Origin: Scleromitrula shiraiana
Taxonomy: Eukaryota > Ascomycota > Leotiomycetes > Helotiales > Sclerotiniaceae
Assembly: GCA_028455995.1 (NCBI GenBank)
Contig: JABELC010000004.1
Span: forward strand, 1,612,001-1,676,000
DNA: 64,000 nt
Reading direction: 5' to 3'
In this document: positions 1-10,526 of the stretch, one piece after another
Layout of the letters: each line of letters opens with the position of its first letter
Numbering within the stretch: the first letter of the stretch is position 1
Notes under the pieces: model-generated
What the model was told of the DNA's origin: nothing
Database searches by the model: none
Seen by the model: only the letters and a program-made list of their open reading frames with translations
Program-made: the position numbers and the translations under genes

Positions 1-1
1 C

Positions 2-802
2 TTCAATGAGGAAAAGAAAGGCCCTGCCGAATTCACCACCCGAAACGTTATAACATCTCTCCTCTTCACCTACCTTAAATCAGCAAGTCTTGGTGAACGA
101 GCAACCAGAGCTCGGTTCCTTCTCTCTTACCTACGTGACCCCGAACCAACTGAATCTCAACGTCCAGTCAACTTCATTCTCGATATGCATCGTCCACGTC
201 CATATCGCGTATGGTGCAAGGAAGTAAGCAATGTCACTAAAGAGGTTTTCTGGATCTTCCTCCACAACCTCAATGTCGTCACCGGCCCAGAACCTCGCCA
301 CACCCCAGAAAGTGAGCTACCACCCGATCTTTCTTACATGATGAATCATTTCCCACAAGAGCTTCCACCCGTTCCCGCAGCCCCCTACGTCGGCGGCGTT
401 GAATGGGACGCAACCAATTATCTCGCTTCCCACCTCGACATCATCAACGGCTGCATAGCCTCACTCCCCACCCTCCAAGAACGCAACCAAGTCCGCGACG
501 AACTGCGCCTCTCGGGCTGGGAAAAAGTAATGGGTGCCACCCTTCGCACTTGCAAGGAAAAATTTTACGGCGGTGTTCATGCGGGTTTGAGATGTTGGGT
601 TGCGGCTGCGGCGGCAGATGGTTGGGATACTAAAGATGTGAGGTGTGGTCCTAGCGCGGAAAATAGAAGTCCGGTGAGGAATAAGGCGAGTAGTCCGAAT
701 AAAGCTGGGGAACAGGCGCCGCCGAAAATTGATATGAAGTTGGGGTTTTCGCAAAAGAAGGGTGCTGGTGGGGTGGAGGGTGTGGGTGATGCTTGGATTT
801 GA
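2..802 (+). CDS. GBD/FH3-like Rho GTPase-binding protein, C-terminal part (5' end outside window)
   Basis: The frame is open from the first bases of the window to the TGA at 800-802, giving the last 266 residues of a longer protein. The visible part is helical and contains conserved-looking blocks (for example FILDMHRPRPYRVWCKE and ASHLDIINGCIASLPTLQER) that I associate with fungal GBD/FH3 proteins, the GTPase-binding/armadillo region found in formins and in stand-alone relatives such as fission yeast Rid1. No FH2 actin-nucleating domain follows, so this looks like a stand-alone Rho-binding protein rather than a formin. The last 60 residues are low-complexity and probably disordered. The coding strand turns abruptly from C-rich to G-rich near 565. 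Family assignment is from recognition of motifs and is moderate; the frame itself is secure. Confidence 0.65.
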   Translation, partial: FNEEKKGPAEFTTRNVITSLLFTYLKSASLGERATRARFLLSYLRDPEPTESQRPVNFILDMHRPRPYRVWCKEVSNVTKEVFWIFLHNLNVVTGPEPRHTPESELPPDLSYMMNHFPQELPPVPAAPYVGGVEWDATNYLASHLDIINGCIASLPTLQERNQVRDELRLSGWEKVMGATLRTCKEKFYGGVHAGLRCWVAAAAADGWDTKDVRCGPSAENRSPVRNKASSPNKAGEQAPPKIDMKLGFSQKKGAGGVEGVGDAWI

Positions 803-2394
803 TGGATAGGAGAGGAGTATAATACGTCAATTGAGTGGGAAGTAGAAAAAAGTTGAAAGGAAAGAGAAAGAAAGATGCAAAATGTCTAAGAATAGAGTAG
901 AGAGGAATGAAAACCTAGTGGTTCTTTCGTACCTTACTCGATATATCAATCAGTGCAGTCAATGATAGAAATAGTTGAAGAAGAAAAGAAAAAAGAATAC
1001 TTCCTTTCTGGGGCTTTTCACAGCATCATAATTGGATGGATGGAAGGAATTGGTTGGGAGGTCTTTGTTAGTGATGGAGGAAGGAGGAAAGGGATTGATG
1101 GAGTAATGGTTGATTGATTGATTGATAGTTGGATAGTTATTGTTTATTTCCTTGTTGGTTTTCTTTCCCCTCTAGTCTATTCTGTTCTATTTGATGTTTT
1201 GTCTTTTCTTCTCTCGGCTGTTTTTTCTACTCTGCTCTGCTCTGCTCGGGGGAACATTACCTTCTTGTGGATATTGCGGGTTTTATTTGTCTGGAGAGGA
1301 GGGAAGGCGATGAGTTTGTAGGGGTGGATTTCATGGTGGATGGATGGATGAATTGATCAATTGGTTGATTGATTGATTGATGATGACTTATGATAAATGA
1401 CTCAACGATGGTTTCTTTTTCTTCTTTACACTTCATTTTTTGGTTGTTATTCTTTTCTTTTTTTCAATTCTTCAATACTTCTATTTTTCGCTCGTTCTTT
1501 CTTCTTTTATCTGAGGGGTTTTGCATGGGTTTGGGTAGTTAGCTGGGAATTGAATGGAATGGAAAGAGTACACAGATATACAGAATTGGAGAGAGGGGTG
1601 CTTGAGATAGGGTGGAGGGGTAAAAGAGAAAGAGAGGAGAGGTGAAGAGAGGGGTGATGGGAGTTGGTGCATGCATGCATGGGTGGAGGGGAAGGAAATG
1701 GAATGGGAGGGGTCGGAGGGAATGGAATAGGTTACTCACTTACCTTGACTTAACTTAACTTAACTTAGTTACATATAGTGTTATGATTATGATTATGATT
1801 ATTTTGTGGGTTTTGATTCTTGCTTTTTGTGTGATTGTGTATGACTTTTTGTGCCTTGTAGGTAGTGGATGAGGTTTCTGTGGGGAGATATGAAAACTCT
1901 CTGCGCTAGATATGCAATAAACCCTTCATAAGAGTATAGATAGAATAAGAGGGAGGGAGGGATATGAGCCCTCTGGGATACATACGTAATAATTTATAAA
2001 AAAAACATGTGAAAAGTGAAGTGAATAGAAAGAAGTTTCTGGATAGATGTGCAACAAAAATCATGTCAAAAGTAATGGGGGAATAACTCGTCATATGAGC
2101 TTTTGGATAGATAGATGTGCAACAAAAGGCATGTGAAAAGTGAAGGGAATATAACTCTCTGGGTTATATATGTAACAAACCCTCTGCTAGGGGAAAGGAT
2201 ATGAACGCGCTGGGCTAGATATGCAATAAACCCGACATCTAGGACAAGCTCTCATCAAATATCTGTTTGAAACAAACGAAAAAGAAGGCAGGGCTTAACA
2301 AATAGAAATTTTATCAGTTGTGTAGAATATGAAGTTGTGTATTTGATAATTGGGATGAAGACCTATCTACATCTATTTGTATCAATTTAAAGAA
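803..2394. other. Gene-poor stretch: 3' UTR, GATT tracts, T-rich region
   Basis: No convincing gene. It begins with a purine-rich probable 3' UTR. Short (TGAT/GATT)n runs occur at about 1104-1130 and 1353-1385. Around 1397-1500 the sequence is T-rich, and 1540-1720 is G/A-rich. Open frames here look like products of these biased tracts rather than proteins. An imperfect tandem repeat at 1889-2245 is listed separately. Confidence 0.6.
1889..2245. repeat. Degenerate tandem repeat built on two alternating motifs
   Basis: Two motifs recur in direct orientation. One is a variant of CTGGGCTAGATATGCAATAAACC (near 1898-1925, 2155-2185 and 2208-2232, with a diverged copy at 1972-1992). The other is GATAGATGTGCAACAAAA followed by a variant of CATGTGAAAAGTGAAG (near 2042-2072 and 2108-2142, with the second half alone at 2006-2023). 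Copies differ by substitutions and indels, so this is an old or noisy array. No coding frame is maintained through it. Confidence 0.55.
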
Positions 2395-2748
2395 ATGCAC
2401 AAAGCACCCGAAGCAAGAATACCGCAAATTCAACCTGCTAATTACACTACTATTGCTTCGACTTTACGGCTGGCCTTAGCTTTTTCTTTCGATGATAATA
2501 CGGATGAATTCAAGATACGTAGAAAAGATTGGAGAGCTCAAAGTAGATCTGATAGAGAGTTAGGAAGGCATCTGAGAAAACCCCTCGCAACACCAATAGT
2601 CTACGCATACCTAAAGATATCCCTCTCACAACTCAAAGAATCCCTCTCACTACACAACCTCAACCCCGTCCTCATCTGCGCATGTAAATATCCCTGCGCA
2701 ACCGAACTCGAATTCGCCAACTCAAGATCCCCATTCGTTGCCATATGA
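2395..2748 (+). CDS. Doubtful small ORF, 117 aa
   Basis: An ATG-started open frame of 117 codons stands alone in a gene-poor region. It contains a basic stretch in the middle (RRKDWRAQSRSDRELGRHLRK) and a few Cys near the end (CACKYPC), but no domain, signal peptide or membrane segment that I recognise. No splice structure is needed to read it. It could be a lineage-specific gene, a relic, or chance. It is reported only because it is the best frame in this gap. Confidence 0.15.
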   Translation: MHKAPEARIPQIQPANYTTIASTLRLALAFSFDDNTDEFKIRRKDWRAQSRSDRELGRHLRKPLATPIVYAYLKISLSQLKESLSLHNLNPVLICACKYPCATELEFANSRSPFVAI

Positions 2749-3280
2749 AGAATCCGTCGCTAATCACCTCTAACGAAATCATTTTCATATCCATCTCCAG
2801 AATTAGAAGGACAGTAAAACAATCTGCGCGTGACATTGTAGCTCCTACACCTCTCGGATCAAATCCAATAGTATCTTGATCTTCGCCGATCTTCGCCGGT
2901 CTTCGCCCAAGATTCTTTGAATCAGATGTTTTGATTTTAAAACAAAATCTACACCCGGGTTACTGGGTCCTTCTGGGTTCATGGATAATGCTGATCGGGA
3001 ATATCGATTCATTTCCGGATATTTGCCAAAAAGTAGAGCTAATGCGATATGAACTTTGAATTGATTATGCTTCGAGGCATCAAGTAGACGTTAATAACCT
3101 ATTGGGTATGTAGGACGACCATCGTTCGATACTGGCCCATATTCTGGTAAACACGGATAACATATCAATTTTTCGCTCGGTATTATCTATGTACATGTTA
3201 GTCGATCAGATCAACCAGCCACAACCATCTATAACCATAAGAATACGCCAGAAAAAAAATATGAAAATCCACAAACATTT
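2749..3280. other. Intergenic, no gene seen
   Basis: About 530 bp with no supported gene. A short near-repeat of the type CTTCGCCGATCTTCGCCGG occurs around 2881-2905. It is low-complexity but only about 25 bp long. Confidence 0.5.
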
Positions 3281-3529
3281 TCATTTATTTCCCTCATTAA
3301 ATGAGTTTGGAGTTCCCCCCAGATTACAAATATCAGCGACGATATACCAAGACCACCACACGAACAAAATACTAGCAACGATAATTCCAGGCCATGTGGG
3401 AGAGTTCCTCGTTACTCTGATCGTTCGGATCCGTTTAATGGATGTAGGAAGAAGACTTCTTCTTTCCTGACCATCTCCATATACATCCCCATCATCGATA
3501 TCGAACGTATAAAAGCTTTTCGAGCTCAT
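3281..3529 (-). CDS. Candidate small single-pass membrane protein, 82 aa
   Basis: Reading from the ATG at 3529 gives 82 residues: a hydrophilic N-terminus with an acidic patch (DIDDGDVYGDG), a basic stretch (SIKRIRTIRVTR), then one clear hydrophobic segment at about residues 48-68 (PGIIVASILFVWWSWYIVADI), and a short tail. Basic residues before the hydrophobic segment suit an N-in topology. The in-frame extension upstream to 3634 adds nothing protein-like, so the internal ATG is preferred. No family is recognised. The overlapping plus-strand frame looks like a shadow. Low confidence because single short ORFs of this type arise by chance. Confidence 0.3.
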   Translation of the reverse strand: MSSKSFYTFDIDDGDVYGDGQERRSLLPTSIKRIRTIRVTRNSPTWPGIIVASILFVWWSWYIVADICNLGGTPNSFNEGNK

Positions 3530-5285
3530 GATTAAATCCGTATAGTTTAATTCATGATAGATAGAAGTATTCGAGGAGCAAAAAAAAAGATTCTTTCTTG
3601 TCTTGTCTGCTACCATCAATAAATAAACCCGCACCGGACAAACGTCGCACGCGAAAGAAAACCAATCACAACTTCCGAGCTCTTATACATACAAGTAAGG
3701 TAAACGGAGGGAGGGAGGGCAAGGTGAATTTTGTATGTCACAATATTACCTAACCCCGTTACAACAACCGGTGCTCTGAGAAAAATGAGGAGATATCATC
3801 CACCTCGCACGTCATTTGTGTCTGATTGAATCATATCCAATAATATCCATCTGGTGTTTACGTTGTGCTTGTATCAGATCAGCTGTACACCTTTTGTTGC
3901 ACATGACGGAAGGGAAAGTGGGGGCTAAGTACGTGTTCCGATTGTGTTTGGCTGGTGTCATGTGATCGCAATGGTAACGTTGATAGATCACTTGGGGGAT
4001 TTTGAGAGGGATGGGTTAGTTTGGAGTTTTCTAGTTTGGAAAACAATAATGGGGAGTTGCATAATGTGATGTGAGGAGTTTTTATTTTACGATAGAGAAT
4101 GTGATGGGTTGATCATCATGTGATTGTGGAGAGCACATTTAACGACATCTCTTGATTTATAATACGTCGATGCTACGACTACGAATACAAGAACTTGTAA
4201 TTTTCGGGATCACATGGAAGTTTTATGTATTATCAGATTGGATATCTTTGCGAGGCGGTGATATTCTAAGCCCCGAAGGCTGAGATTCTTTCGGAATTCC
4301 GATGTTCTGACAATGGGCCGGCTTTTAAGAGACTCGATTGGAGCTGATGTCGAGTTGTTTTTTATATTTTTGATGTTTCCTTGAGCGCATTGTTTTTGGT
4401 GTTTGATAGTATGATGTTTCGTTTGTCTTTGTATTGTATGTCACATATAATGCTGTGCGAGTGCAAGTCAAACATCACCAGCATCTCAGCAATATCTTTC
4501 TTAGTTGATATTTAGGTGACAAACATTAGATATCCAGGATGTCCTGAATAGCTGATTGATTCAATCCAAGTTAGGGATTCTGTCAATCAATGGATAGAAT
4601 ATATTATCAACCCGAGATCTGGAATTGGATTTCATAGTCAGATTTTCCAGCTAGGTGACGATACTGACAGGATTATTAGCTAAGAGTTGAAGCTGAATAC
4701 TAGTGTGCTTTCTAGACGAAGTATCAAATCCCATCTCATCATCACATACCAACGTGGATCACATACCAACGTGGCAACAGCTCTCCTCTCCCCTCCTCTC
4801 CCCTCCTCTCCTCTCCTCTCCTCTCCTCTCGTCACTTCCAACTTCAGCATTCACTCCATTCGTTATTCACTTAACACCACCTCAGACCCCCAATCAACCC
4901 AGATCCTATCCCCTTTGCCACCCTTCCCTTCCGTCCAAAGTCACACAACATAGCATAAACCCCGATAACCCCCCCTCTCGTTGAGCAAACAAAGTCGTTT
5001 GGCCAAGTTGGTAGCTCGTTTGATTTTATCATGCTTTCAATTTCCTAAATTTCATAGTTTCCTTCAAAGTTTGTTATATATATACGTCTTTGCTATAACA
5101 GTCCATTTGCTACTACTGATATATCTGCTAACGTGATTTGTCTGAGTTGATTAACCAATGTAAGTTGTGTTATTTCTTTTTTCTTGTGAAAAAGAAGGGA
5201 GAGGGAGAGAGAGATTTACTGTTTACTTAATTTCTCAAAATGGATATGTCGAGTATTTTTGATACTTGAGATGAATGAAATGATT
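3530..5285. other. Intergenic, CT-rich microsatellite inside
   Basis: No supported gene in about 1.75 kb. It contains a (CCTCT)n-type tract at about 4781-4830. The two overlapping open frames across that tract (4687-4984) are products of the tract. A tRNA-like D-arm string near 4997-5015 has no matching T-arm or acceptor stem. Confidence 0.55.
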
Positions 5286-5289
5286 ATTT

Positions 5290-5781
5290 TAACCCAAAAG
5301 ATTCGGAAAATGAAGAGGAAAATGATACCGATGGGGATTGTCCAGATACTCAGGGGAGAGTGCTATACCGAGGATTGAGGTACAGTATATATCCCATCCC
5401 ATCCCATCCCATCTCACCATCTCACATTCAAATCACCAAATCACCAAATCACCACCATCTCAACCCAACCAGGCACTACTCGACTCAGCATTTCATTCGC
5501 CTTCCTATTTGCGCACCAAGTAGCTCGATTAATCCCAGACAGCGTCGTAAACGCAAACCAATCCGTCTCACCCCTCCCAAGCGAAATTCTTCAAGTCCCC
5601 TCTCCACCGACAAAATATAGGCCTCATTTTCCGATACTGCCATCTTGCGCGATTTCCTTGCTCTTTCTATCAAGATGGTAGTCGAGCGGGAAACCTTGAA
5701 GAACGATATGATAACGTCATGGAAATATCCAGGGAAAACCCGGTGGGTGTGGTATGGAGGGATGAGATATATCGCACGTGA
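5290..5781 (+). other. Candidate multi-exon gene or decayed gene, structure unresolved
   Basis: Several short stretches read like real protein but lie in different frames. At 5297-5380 there is an acidic segment ending CPDTQGRVLYRGLR, directly followed by a plausible GTACAG donor. A plausible acceptor at about 5471 opens a frame that includes a basic RQRRKRKP string. At 5551-5781 a third frame ends with NLEERYDNVMEISRENP and VVWRDEIYRT before a TGA. The putative intron at about 5381-5471 contains a (CATCC)n and ATCACC-rich tract. I could not join these pieces into one frame with a sensible start. Either a small gene with unusual splicing or a pseudogene would fit. Confidence 0.25.
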
Positions 5782-6026
5782 GTGGTTATGTATTCGGATG
5801 TTAAGGTTTGGGGTTTGTAGGATTTTATAAACATGTTGAGGAATTTGATGTTGTTGTTGAGTTATTGGATCTTTGAGATTTTTAGCCCTCTGGTATCTTA
5901 CAATAGAAGGGTATAGAAACTTTCACGTGTAATCTACGGTATGTTTATTCGGGATATCCAATTTATTGTTTATTCAACGTTCTTGTATCCAATCATTACC
6001 ACTTCATTAGAACACAATACATGCCA

Positions 6027-7794
6027 TTACCAATCCCCCAATAATCTCTCCCCAATCTCCTGAATCAAAGGTTCCTTCTCAAACACTTTCCCTTTCTCTA
6101 ACACCGTCCCCCTAGCATCCATACTCCTAACCAGATCCCACAATTCCCCCCCTTTATCACACCCAAAAAGCAAATATCCAAACGCCAATAAATACCCCCT
6201 CAACGCATCCACCGAGTCCTTTTCCTCCTGGATAGCTTCCAACAAGCTCGCCGCCAATTCCACCTGATCGCTCTCCGGTAACCGTTCCTTATGAACCTCA
6301 ATCCTAAGATGCGAATTCGTGAACGCCATATTAAGCGCCAAACTAGCAGCCGCGACGCGGATATTATGGTGTGAAGAATCGAGCAGCGAGGATGTGATTA
6401 ATTGGACGAGTGGGGAGGTGAGCGCTGGACAACCGAGGATATGTTGGGGGTAGAGGGGACTGGTGAAGAGATTGCAGGCTGTTTGGAGGGTTACTAGACG
6501 GAGGGAATAGGGACATTCTTTTAATGTGTTGACGTATGTAAATAGTGGTGCGATGGTTTTGTGGTCTTTTTCTTCGGCGTAGTACCCGCTGAATCGTGGG
6601 TCTATTAGTGCGAGACGGAGGAGATCTATTATTGCGAACATGATTTCGAGGGGGACATCTGAGGGTGCTTTTCGGATGAACCAGCTAAAGGCGTCGAGGT
6701 CGGGGAGGAGGGTTTGCGCGGCTGGTTTGGTTTGGAGATCGGTTACGAAATGGAGAACCCCTTGGACTGCGGGATCTTGAGCGAATGGTCCCATTTTTGC
6801 TTGGAGTTTTGCAAGCGGTGGGACTTTGGTGTAGATTACAGGTTTCATGTCGGGGGCACGAAGAGCGGGTAGTTGTAGAGATTCGTGAGGATGAGGTGGA
6901 AATGCCATTTGTGCTAGTAATCGCACGTTACCTCTCAAAGAGGTCGGGTCAGCTCCACTCCATCTTTTCTCCTCTTCTCCATGCAAATATGTCGCGAATG
7001 ATGGGGTAGCTCGAACATTGTATTTTGTTCCAATATCAAATGATCGTGAAATATCTACTAAGATCAATATCGATTTTGTTCCAACTTCCTGGGCTAGTTC
7101 GTCAAATAGCGGATATAAAGGTTTGCAAGGAGCGCAAGATGATGAAGTAAAGAAGATGACTGCAGATGACTTCTTGGCTTCTTTTAGAAGTTTGTCAAGC
7201 TCAACCAACGTTGTAGGTTTTCTAACACTAGCGGCCTTCTGTAACGATGTTTGTGGACTCTCTGTATCGGCGATACCCAAAAAACCACCATTGTTCATGT
7301 TATTCAAGGTAACATAGTTATCGAAATGTGGCTGTATCATTCTACCAAATGGAGTATTGAGTACCGTTTCCGGAAGGCTTGTGATATGGTCTGGAATTCC
7401 ACGACCAACCAAAAAAGTAGAAAAATCGTTGGAGAAGTTATTGCAATTGTGTTTCCAAAGATCATAATCCTAGAACGTGGAATTAGTTGATGGAATTAAT
7501 TCGATATAATAGGGTTCTTACTTCAAATGTATAAATTGCTTTGAGTGACTCCAGATATTCTAATATCACGTCCATTGGTAATTCCGTCTTTCCAAGTTCT
7601 AAGATCTGCATTGGTCTTCCAAGGTGGGTTTCTCCTGGTCTAACGGTTTTAACTCCTCCATCGTATACATATTCGATACCTTCGAATACAATTGATGTAT
7701 GATAGACAGCGTCAATTTGTACACCTAAAAATGCAGCCGAGAAGTTTTTGGCAAATCCTTTGGAAAGATCATAAACATATAGTTGAATGTTCAT
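6027..7794 (-). CDS. PPPDE (DeSI-type) peptidase - thioredoxin - PUL fusion protein
   Basis: Two exons (7522-7794 and 6027-7469, intron 7470-7521 of 52 bp) join in frame to give 571 residues. The order is a PPPDE/DUF862 cysteine-protease domain (about 1-120), a thioredoxin fold (about 175-290) and a PUL helical repeat domain (about 300-570). The DeSI catalytic pair is present: His32 in VYHTS and Cys100 in KHNCNNF, with the Cys supplied by exon 2. The thioredoxin active site is SCAPCK (Cys203 and Cys206). PPPDE enzymes act as desumoylating or deubiquitinating isopeptidases, and PUL domains bind the Cdc48/p97 C-terminus, so a role in ubiquitin/SUMO removal at Cdc48 is the natural inference. The same fusion is known in other fungi. 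The coding strand switches from C-rich to G-rich at about 6362. Confidence 0.88.
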
Positions 7795-8742
7795 TACGTT
7801 GATTCTAGGTAATTGTAACGGTAATGGATCAGTTAGGAAGAAGAGGATTGTATTCTATTAGTATGTAGGATATAGGATATAGGACATGGGACATAGGACA
7901 TAGGATAGAGTAGGATATTGGTAGGTAATTGATACAAATTAGTTAAAGAAAAGTAGAATTGTAAAGCAAAAGCAAAAGGAAAAGTTGTAAGTTGTATTTC
8001 TAGGAATTGAATAAATGAATTAAATAGGAAATATTATGTATTGTATTGGCGGTTCTATATCATTCTATAAATCTATAATGGAATTGAAACATCGTCAGCT
8101 TCGAAGTTGCCTTCGGTGAAATAATTCGAGGTTAAATGTGGCATAAATATGTGGCGTAAATATGTGGCTTAATTGTATATGATGACAAAGCCAATGATTA
8201 TATAAACAGTAAGTAATCTGTATCTATCAAGCCTTTATCTTATCGATAAAGAAAATCCAAAGATCTATCTACTCTGTACTTTGTACCTTTTTTAGTAATT
8301 TCAACCGTCCTATCATTTTCCTATCATTTCACAATCTTTTTTTTTTTTCTTTTTCTTAAGCCACCACAGCCACAATCTTTTTTCAATTTCATGCAAGGGT
8401 TTATTATTAATACTGTGCCTCTCACTTAACTCTTAATTCACTCTTCCTAGTCAAGTAATCCCCTATTCTATTTTTTGCCTCAGATCTTAGATTACATTTC
8501 TTGTCCTACGAGTATTCTTACAAGTAATAAATAAATCATATTCCTTCTTCTTCTCCTTCTTTTCTTTACATCTCATTCGTATCTCTGCGAAGAAGGATTT
8601 AGGAATCTTTTCCTATTCCAATGCCCTAAGTGTAATCTTTCGCTCCTTTCTTTTTTTTAAGTTCAACTACGTGTTAGACTCTCAACCAGTAGGGTATATA
8701 GCCTCTGGTTAGTATCAGTCTCTAATTGTCGCTCTTTCGCAG
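7795..8742. other. Divergent intergenic region between the PPPDE-PUL gene and GDA1
   Basis: This 948 bp region must hold both promoters. A direct repeat of the type GACATAGGATATAGGACATGG lies at about 7866-7905. Approaching GDA1 the plus strand becomes pyrimidine-rich (about 8280-8660, with a T12-like run at 8339-8350), typical of fungal 5' regions. No TATA box or operator can be assigned with confidence. Confidence 0.45.
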
Positions 8743-10526
8743 ATGCGACGTACTTCTGTCTCTCTCCCAACAAAAGTTGTACAGCAAGATCCTCACGAGA
8801 AACCAGAACGTTATAATAATTCAGGCGCAAATAAAAGTGCCATTTCCAAACTGGAGAAATCAAAGTACGGCGGAATGACGCAAAGTCAACGTTCGAGATA
8901 CCTTAAGACAGGAGGAATTCTCCTTTTTGTTGTCTTTCTATTTTATTATCTGTCACCAACAGGATCAGATATCTCAAATAATGGTATGCCATGATTTGGA
9001 TTCCCTTCAATCTAGATTTTTCTAACATCTAATGGTAGGAGGTGCTGTTGATCAAGTAAAAGGTGGAAATAATGGACAATCTCCCTCCGATTCATCATAC
9101 GGGACAACGAAGTGCTCGAAATCCTACGATAAATCGAAGCCAATTGTTCAATACGCTATCATGATTGATGCCGGAAGTACTGGATCTCGAGTTCACGTAT
9201 ACAAATTTAACAATTGCGGTGCTACACCAGAGCTTGAGTCGGAGGAATTCAAAATGACTGAAAAGAAGGAAGGTGGTTCTGGATTGAGTTCATATGGAGC
9301 TGATGCCGAAGGTGCTGCTAAGAGTTTGGATATTCTCATGGATGTCGCCGTTGCTACTGTACCCGATAAGCTTAAATCTTGCACTCCAGTTGCTGTCAAG
9401 GCAACCGCTGGTCTCCGTAAACTTGGTCCCGAATTGAGCGACAAAATCCTCGAGGCTGTTCGTACCAGATTGGAGACCGTCTACCCATTCGCAGTTGTCT
9501 CAAAGGAAAATGACGGAGTTGTTGTTATGGAGGGTACAGACGAGGGTGTCTATGCTTGGATCACTACCAACTTCTTACTCGGCAACATTGGAGGTCCAGC
9601 ACCAGGTGATACTGCAGCCGTTTTTGATCTCGGTGGTGGTTCTACACAAGTCGTTTTCGAACCGAAATTCAAACTTCCTGAGAAGATGGCCGAGGGTGAT
9701 CACAAATACAAGCTTACATTTGGTGGAAGAGATTTCGAACTCTACCAACACTCACATTTGGGATATGGTCTCATGGCAGCTCGCGAAACTATTCACAAGA
9801 CATTGATCGATGATGTCCACAAGGCAAACGGAGCAGATCTTTCATGGACCGCATCTCCAATCGTTAACCCATGTATCGCACCAGGAATGAACCGCACCGT
9901 CAGCATTGCTTTCGGTAAAGACCATGCCCTTCGTGCAAAGCTCGGAGAAGAGAACGAATTCGTCATGACTGGACCTTCCGCTCCATCCCCCGCTCAATGC
10001 CGCAAACTTGCCGAAAAGATCTTATTCAAGGAAGCCGAATGTAAAGTCGCACCTTGCTCATTCAACGGTGTTCATCAACCTTCTTTGGAAAAGACCTTCC
10101 AACACGAGGACGTCTACACTTTCTCCTACTTCTATGACCGTACCGATCCCCTTGGAATGCCCGAATCTTTCACCATCAGAGAGTTACAACAACTTACAAG
10201 TCAAGTATGTGGTGGTGAATCTCATTGGGATATGTTCACTGGTATCCCAGAGGCTATCACTGAATTGAGAGATCGACCAGAATGGTGTCTTGATCTTAAC
10301 TTCATGATGGCACTTTTACACACTGGTTATGAGATGCCAATTGACAGAGAAGTTAAAATCGCAAAGAAACTTAAGGGTAATGAACTTGGGTGGTGTCTTG
10401 GTGCTAGGTATGTTTTATTCCAATAATTCAGAAACAATATCGATATCTTACTAATAATTCTATCACAGTCTTCCATTGTTAGAACCAGGCTCTGGATGGA
10501 AATGCCGTGTTAAGGAAATCTCATAA
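8743..10526 (+). CDS. GDA1: Guanosine diphosphatase, GDA1/CD39 family
   Basis: Three exons (8743-8983, 9039-10407, 10469-10526; introns of 55 and 61 bp) give 555 residues. A short cytosolic N-terminus with a single hydrophobic anchor at about residues 57-73 (GGILLFVVFLFYYLS) predicts a type II Golgi membrane protein. All apyrase conserved regions are visible: DAGSTGSR (124-131), VKATAGLRKLG, GTDEGVYAWI, FDLGGGSTQVVFE, and GWCLGAS created across the last splice junction. The enzyme hydrolyses GDP (and UDP) released by Golgi glycosyltransferases to the monophosphate, which drives nucleotide-sugar antiport and so protein and lipid glycosylation. Length matches yeast Gda1. The last exon supplies only the C-terminal LLEPGSGWKCRVKEIS; without the splice the protein would lose the end of the fifth conserved region. 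Confidence 0.95.

Noticed and set aside
4687..4984. Two overlapping plus-strand open frames
   Set aside because: Both cross the CCTCT tract and read as low-complexity Ser/Leu/Pro; neither has a feature.
4997..5070. tRNA-like D-arm string (TTTGGCCAAGTTGGTA)
   Set aside because: No T-arm GGTTCGAATCC-type box, no acceptor-stem pairing and no anticodon arm at the right distance.
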